This document shows positions 29,663 through 33,815 of a stretch of 33,815 nt of DNA, piece after piece (the first letter of the stretch is position 1; the number at the start of each line of letters is the position of its first letter). This DNA comes from CAYONQ01 sp964405375 (GTDB lineage Bacteria > Planctomycetota > Phycisphaerae > Sedimentisphaerales > Anaerobacaceae). The notes beneath the pieces are model-generated. The model worked only from the letters and a program-made list of their open reading frames with translations. It made no database searches and was not told the DNA's origin. A program made the translations under genes and the position numbers. The stretch spans positions 1 through 33,815 of the forward strand of contig CAYONQ010000020.1 in the NCBI GenBank assembly GCA_964405375.1, read 5' to 3'.

Positions 29663-30862
29663 ATGATAAGTTTACTCTCCGACAAATGTGCGATATGTGG
29701 GAAGGCGGTAGAATGTGCCATCGAACTGCCTAAATTGCCGCTGACCGGCATTTATAGTCGACCCGAGCAAGCTAAACAGTTTGAAAGTTTTGACCAGGAG
29801 CTGTTAGTTTGCGCTGCCTGCGGTCATGCACAACTGAAGTATGTAATCGATTCATCTTATCTCTATGGACAAAATTATATTTTCCGTACTTCCGTTAGTA
29901 GAACAGCACGTGAAGGTGCACAATTTTTGGCAACCTATCTGGAAAAACTCACACCGGGCAGAACTTTTGCGCGGATTGTAGATTTTGGTTGTAACGATGC
30001 CTACTTACTGAAATTGTTAAAGCACAAAGGAGAGAAATTATTAGGCGTAGATTTAATCTGGGCAGGGCGCGAGGCAGAATTTCACGATGGAAAAATCAGC
30101 GTTATAGGGGAGAAGATTGAGGCCGTCGATTTTGAACAAACAATTGGCGGTATCCCTGATTTAATAATATCTCAACATACAATGGAACACATTGCACATC
30201 CTAAAATTCTGCTGGAAAGATTATTTTCTATGGCAGACGACTCGACAATCTTTCTTTTTGAGTTCCCCTGCCTCGATCCATTGTTGGAACAATTTCGTTT
30301 TGATCGTGTGTTTCATCAGCATTTGCAGTACTACAGCGTCCAGTCTTTTTTGTCTCTTTTGGAACAAACTGGTGGAGAGTTACTTGATCTGACTTTTAAC
30401 CACTCCCATTGGGGAGCTTTATTGGTTGCCTTCAGTAAAACGAAAACGAAGAGAAAAGGAGAAGAACAAAGCAAGGTGAACCTTGACCAGTACCCTTCAA
30501 AACAGGTCAAAGGAGTTCAAGCCCGCTATGGGATATTTTGTAACCAGATGGAGGCAACAAAGTTTGTCTTGGAAGAGTTAGACCATCAGGATCTGTACGG
30601 TTATGGCGCTGCTTTGATGCTTCCCGTTTTAGGTTATCATTTGCAGACCGACTTTTCTGAATTTCAGGCTGTTTTCGACGATGACCCACAAAAAGACGGT
30701 CTGAGTTATATTAACTTGCCGGTAATAATCAAACAACCTGTGGATTTTGATTTTTCCACCGCCAGCATTTGTTTAACAGCATTGGATAATCGCCGGCCGA
30801 TTTTGGGAAATTTGCTAAAAAATAACCCCAAAAATATTATTAACCCACTAAATTTCTTATGA
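29663..30862 (+). CDS. Sugar C-methyltransferase-like protein with N-terminal zinc motif
   Basis: Three-part methyltransferase of about 399 residues. It resembles sugar C-3 methyltransferases such as TcaB9 and TylCIII. The N-terminal zinc-binding part has CAICGK and CAACGH. The SAM domain has IVDFGCNDAYLLKLLK, GVDLIWAGREAEF, ISQHTMEHIAHPKILLERLF and FEFPC. The family's HEH-type motif appears as VFHQHLQYYS, so Glu is Gln here. A C-terminal Rossmann-like Methyltransf_14 part follows (YGYGAALMLPVLGYHL, FDDDPQKDGL). ATG 29663 with AGGA upstream is preferred to TTG 29636. Branch-point C-methylation of a ketosugar is the family expectation; the substrate here is unknown. Confidence 0.85.
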   Translation: MISLLSDKCAICGKAVECAIELPKLPLTGIYSRPEQAKQFESFDQELLVCAACGHAQLKYVIDSSYLYGQNYIFRTSVSRTAREGAQFLATYLEKLTPGRTFARIVDFGCNDAYLLKLLKHKGEKLLGVDLIWAGREAEFHDGKISVIGEKIEAVDFEQTIGGIPDLIISQHTMEHIAHPKILLERLFSMADDSTIFLFEFPCLDPLLEQFRFDRVFHQHLQYYSVQSFLSLLEQTGGELLDLTFNHSHWGALLVAFSKTKTKRKGEEQSKVNLDQYPSKQVKGVQARYGIFCNQMEATKFVLEELDHQDLYGYGAALMLPVLGYHLQTDFSEFQAVFDDDPQKDGLSYINLPVIIKQPVDFDFSTASICLTALDNRRPILGNLLKNNPKNIINPLNFL

Positions 30863-30872
30863 GGGTAGACAA

Positions 30873-31640
30873 GTGGACTTGGGAATCAAAGGGAAAAAAG
30901 CACTTATTACAGGGGCAGGCAGGGGACTGGGACGCTCTATTGCATCTCACCTTGCTCAGGAAGGTGTTCGGGTAGCAATCATAGCAAGAAGTAAACCTGA
31001 CATCAGGTCTTTTCTTGAAGAACATGGGGATGAGCACATTGGTCTGGTTTATGATTTGATGCCTGTAGGCAATCCAACCCAAATGGTTAGCGAACTGCAG
31101 GATAAAATGGGTAATCCCGACATAGTCGTACATAATGTTGGCGGAGCACTGGATATCACTGATCCTTTTTGTAACATAGAAGACTGGAGAAAAGTTTACC
31201 GTCTTAATCTTGAAATTGCCATAGAGCTAAACCTACTGCTGCTTCCCCACATGCGGCAACAAAAATGGGGGAGGATAGTTAATATATCTTCCATAGCAGC
31301 ATTGGAAAATCAGGGAACAATTCCTTACTGCTCTATTAAAGCAGCTTTAACTGCTTATACCCGTAGTATCGGGCGGTTCGTCGCCGCAGACGGGGTAAAC
31401 ATCTCAGCAGTTCTACCTGGTGCTGTCTTCACTCGGGGAGGATACTGGGATAAGGCCTCAAAAGAACGCCCTGAGCATGTTCAGAAATATTTAAAAGAGC
31501 GAATGGCTATTAAACGTTTCGGAACACTGGACGAGATAGGGGCAATAGTTGCGTTCCTTTGCTCAGAACATGCTTCCTTTGTAGTCGGTTCTGCCTTTAC
31601 AGTTGATGGCGGACAGGGAAGATGCTTTTTCCAGGTTTGA
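30873..31640 (+). CDS. Classical SDR oxidoreductase
   Basis: Short-chain dehydrogenase of 255 residues, GTG start after GAGGGTAG. Motifs: ALITGAGRGLGRSIASHLA for NAD(P), VVHNVGGA in place of NNAG, GRIVNISSIAA with catalytic Ser, YCSIKAA with Tyr and Lys, and C-terminal FLCSEHASFVVGSAFTVDGGQG. It is a FabG-like fold and similar to Ptm-type SDRs of sugar clusters. It likely oxidises or reduces a sugar keto group. Its last 35 bases overlap the transketolase N-subunit frame. Confidence 0.88.
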   Translation: MDLGIKGKKALITGAGRGLGRSIASHLAQEGVRVAIIARSKPDIRSFLEEHGDEHIGLVYDLMPVGNPTQMVSELQDKMGNPDIVVHNVGGALDITDPFCNIEDWRKVYRLNLEIAIELNLLLLPHMRQQKWGRIVNISSIAALENQGTIPYCSIKAALTAYTRSIGRFVAADGVNISAVLPGAVFTRGGYWDKASKERPEHVQKYLKERMAIKRFGTLDEIGAIVAFLCSEHASFVVGSAFTVDGGQGRCFFQV

Positions 31641-32427
31641 GGAGATAACCATAAATAGTGATTTACGAAAGAAAATTGTAGATATGATCACCAGTGCAGG
31701 GGAAGGTCATATCCCGAGTTCGTTTTCCATAGTAGATATTATTACAACCTTGTACGAGTACTATCTGAAGTTTGATTCCCAAAATCCAAACTGGGAAGAG
31801 CGCGATTATTTTATTCTCAGCAAAGGACATGGTTGTGCAGCATTCTACGTTGTTCTGGCAAAACATGGCTTTATATCGCAAAAGGATTTAGATGAATATG
31901 GAAGGTTTAATTCAATTTTAGGGGGACATCCTGACCGAACAAAGGTTCCTGGTGTTGAGGCATCTACAGGTTCTCTGGGACATGGTTTGCCCTATGCTGT
32001 AGGAATAGCACTGGGGCAAAAGATTCAGGGCAAACATAACAAGGTATACGTCCTCGTAGGAGACGGGGAGTGTCACGAAGGAACAGTTTGGGAATCCGCT
32101 TTGGTCGCTCAGAATTTAAGGTTGGCTAATCTCTGTTGTATAGTTGATTTTAATGGTTCTGCCGCTCAGATTTTGTCACATCCGAATATAGCTAAACAAT
32201 GGGAAGCATTTGGCTGGAATGTGTTGGAAACAGATGGGCATAATGAAGATGCTTTGAAGGAAGCTTTTGCGTGTTTCAGCTCGAACAATAATTCAAAACC
32301 AACCGTTATCATTGCCCACACCGTTAAGGGAAAAGGGGTGAGTTTTATGGAGACCCATGGTCCTTGGCATCATAAGATTCCTAATCAGGAAGAGTACCAG
32401 GCTGTTATGAGGGAGTTAAACCAATGA
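31606..32427 (+). CDS. Transketolase N-terminal (TPP-binding) subunit
   Basis: N-terminal half of a split transketolase, 273 residues. Motifs: SAGEGHIPSSFSIVDIITTLYEYYLKF (usual GHIGGSLS reads GHIPSSFS), FILSKGHGCAAFYVVLAKHG, GGHPDRTKVPGVEASTGSLGHGLPYAVGIAL, and the TPP motif GDGECHEGTVWESALVAQNLRLANLCCIVDFN. Ends with THGPWHHKIPN. The start at ATG 31606 lies inside the SDR gene (TTG 31603 is the other option). It is joined by ATGA overlap to the C-terminal subunit, together forming one enzyme that moves two-carbon ketol units between sugar phosphates. Split transketolases are common; one in a glycan cluster is less so. Confidence 0.92.
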   Translation: MADREDAFSRFEEITINSDLRKKIVDMITSAGEGHIPSSFSIVDIITTLYEYYLKFDSQNPNWEERDYFILSKGHGCAAFYVVLAKHGFISQKDLDEYGRFNSILGGHPDRTKVPGVEASTGSLGHGLPYAVGIALGQKIQGKHNKVYVLVGDGECHEGTVWESALVAQNLRLANLCCIVDFNGSAAQILSHPNIAKQWEAFGWNVLETDGHNEDALKEAFACFSSNNNSKPTVIIAHTVKGKGVSFMETHGPWHHKIPNQEEYQAVMRELNQ

Positions 32428-33335
32428 GAAAGACCTTTTCTGATACCATGCTCGAAGTTGGCCAAACCGACCCCAAATTGGTCGTTCTTGTTGGTGATAT
32501 CGGGCATTTTGCCTTACAGCCTTTTGCAAAAGCATGTCCGGGTCGTTATTATAATATCGGTATATGTGAACCGACAATTGTCAGTATTGCTGCTGGGCTT
32601 GCCCATGCAGGGATGTACCCTGTCGCGCACACCATTGCCCCATTTATTGTGGAACGCAGCTTTGAACAAATAAAACTGGATTTTGGTTATCAGGGGTTAG
32701 GCGGCACTTTGATTTCCGTGGGAAGTGCATTCGATTATTCCGGTCTGGGGTGCAGCCATCACTGTTATGACGATATAGCTCTGCTTAAATCGATTCCAGG
32801 AACTCAGATAGTTTATCCCGCCATGCCAAAAGAGCTGAACCTGCTATTTAAAGAAACATATACCAATGGCAGCCTAACTTACTTTAGATTACCAGCGAAC
32901 AAGCACGACGTAGATATTCCCGACAACCAAATCCGTTTCGGAAAAGCTATTCGTGTAAAGCCTGGTAAGGATGTAACGATTGTGGCGGCAGGTCCGCAGC
33001 TAAAGACAGCGATGGAAAGTTTACCTGCGCTTAAAGCAGCGGGGATCGATGTTGAGGTCATCTATCCCCATACTATCAAACCATTTGACTATGCTTTGAT
33101 CACCAAAAGCGTGAATAAGACAAGAAAATGCTTAGTTGTTGAGGAGCATACGAAATTCGGCGGCGTCGGCGATGAGGTTATGCGTGCAGTGCAGGGAATT
33201 AAAGATACAAAAATTGCGTTCATCAATATCCCTGACTGTTTTATTCATGGATATGGCCAATACCATGAACATTGTGAATCGCTTGGCTTGACAAAGGAAA
33301 ATGTTGCCAACGAGGTAAAAAAACTTTGTATCTAA
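32424..33335 (+). CDS. Transketolase C-terminal subunit
   Basis: C-terminal half of the split transketolase, 303 residues, with the pyrimidine-binding and C-terminal domains. Motifs: VVLVGDIGHFALQPFAKACPGRYYNIGICEPTIVSIAAGLAHAGMYPVAHTIAPF, with the Glu that activates TPP in GICEP (typically GIxEQ), then SAFDYSGLGCSHHCYDDIALLKSIPG, VTIVAAGPQLKTAMES, and CLVVEEHTKFGGVGDEVM. A Gln-to-Pro change after the Glu is unusual but outside the core catalytic residue. The subunits may feed sedoheptulose 7-phosphate to the GmhA/HldE-like steps, or act on a modified sugar. Followed after 15 bases by a strong GGAGGA site and the next gene. Confidence 0.92.
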   Translation: MRKTFSDTMLEVGQTDPKLVVLVGDIGHFALQPFAKACPGRYYNIGICEPTIVSIAAGLAHAGMYPVAHTIAPFIVERSFEQIKLDFGYQGLGGTLISVGSAFDYSGLGCSHHCYDDIALLKSIPGTQIVYPAMPKELNLLFKETYTNGSLTYFRLPANKHDVDIPDNQIRFGKAIRVKPGKDVTIVAAGPQLKTAMESLPALKAAGIDVEVIYPHTIKPFDYALITKSVNKTRKCLVVEEHTKFGGVGDEVMRAVQGIKDTKIAFINIPDCFIHGYGQYHEHCESLGLTKENVANEVKKLCI

Positions 33336-33350
33336 TATCGGAGGAGCTTC

Positions 33351-33815
33351 ATGAAAGAAGCAAAAGAAGAACAAAATCAGATACAGTTTGATAATTACGC
33401 TAAAGGGTCTGCTCAGCTTGGGCCTTATACAACTTATCTCTGGAAAGAAGACCCACGGCATTTGATATTTTTGTTAGCCCGCTACAAGTTTGTGGCAAAG
33501 ATGCTGGAAGGTAAAGAAAGAGTTCTTGACATTGGAGCGGGAGATGGTTTTGGAATCCCGGTGGTAGCTCAGACGGTAAAATATATCCATGCTGTTGATT
33601 GGGAACCTCTGCTTTTAGAAGATAACCGGAAGCGGTTGGGCCACATCGACTGCTCGTTTGAGTGTCTGGATATCACAGAATCTAAACCGGCAGGCATCTT
33701 CGATGCTGCTTATTCGTTAGATGTGATAGAGCATATTCCCCAAGAACGGGAGCATCTTTATCTTGAGAACATCTGTGAGTGCTTATCTCGCAATGGGGTG
33801 TTCATTATGGGAACT
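33351..33815 (+). CDS. SAM-dependent methyltransferase, 3' partial
   Basis: The frame opens at ATG 33351 after a strong GGAGGAG site and stays open to the window edge: 155 codons visible. SAM motif I is RVLDIGAGDGFGIPVVAQ (about residue 56), with AVDWEPLLLEDNRKR next, then LDITESKPAGIFDAAYSLDVIEHIPQERE and CLSRNGVFIMGT. It is a Methyltransf_11/23-type enzyme. The end of the gene and any following cluster genes lie outside the window. Confidence 0.9.
   Translation, partial: MKEAKEEQNQIQFDNYAKGSAQLGPYTTYLWKEDPRHLIFLLARYKFVAKMLEGKERVLDIGAGDGFGIPVVAQTVKYIHAVDWEPLLLEDNRKRLGHIDCSFECLDITESKPAGIFDAAYSLDVIEHIPQEREHLYLENICECLSRNGVFIMGT

Overview
The window looks like chromosomal DNA of an uncultured, diderm, Gram-negative-type bacterium. 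It carries a secretin, a lipoprotein polysaccharide exporter and PilMNO-type inner-membrane proteins. The gene styles (a PilM-PilN fusion, several pseudopilins, a Wzc-like kinase, an O-antigen ligase with a TPR tail) and the dense small intergenic hairpin repeats would fit a Planctomycetota/Phycisphaerae-like genome. That placement is an inference, not something the sequence proves. Every supported gene is on the + strand.

Region 1 (1-10480) is a type II secretion / type IV pilus-like assembly operon: gspE/pilB (5' truncated by the window), gspF/pilC, a GspG-like pilin, GspH-, GspI/PilV-, GspJ/PilW- and GspK/PilX-like minor pseudopilins, a fused PilM-PilN (GspL-like), PilO/GspM and a secretin. 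Its most striking gene is the GspJ/PilW-like pseudopilin at 4645-6282. Its C-terminal two thirds are seven ~51-residue repeats, strongly suggesting a seven-bladed beta-propeller fused to a minor pilin. The operon is also peppered with small repeats. Two MITE-like elements share terminal inverted repeats (TCAAACTGACC/GGTCAGTTTGA) and are flanked by apparent target-site duplications. Short palindromes are nested in those elements. Two further repeat types lie inside the leader-coding parts of pseudopilin genes.

Region 2 (10650-11804) is dprA, the DNA-processing protein of natural transformation. It is followed by a ~500-base leader ending in a strong factor-independent terminator at 12203-12258.

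Region 3 (12312-19035) is a tightly overlapping exopolysaccharide export and polymerisation operon: Wza-like lipoprotein, Wzc-like BY-kinase with an internally triplicated pre-kinase segment and a tyrosine-rich tail, CpsB/YwqE-like PHP phosphatase, and a Wzy/WaaL-like membrane protein with TPRs.

Region 4 (19238-33815, continuing past the edge) is a visibly more AT-rich nucleotide-sugar cluster. It holds a NeuB-like synthase without its SAF domain, a class IV aminotransferase, a NeuA-like CMP-sugar synthetase, a radical SAM/SPASM protein, a domain-swapped HldE-like kinase/nucleotidyltransferase, a GmhA-like isomerase, three SDR-type enzymes, three methyltransferases (the last cut by the window), a PDH-E1-like alpha/beta TPP enzyme pair without E2/E3, and a split transketolase. 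Together these suggest a nonulosonate-like acid plus a heptose-like or carbon-branched, methylated sugar, exported by region 3. The exact product is not readable from sequence alone.
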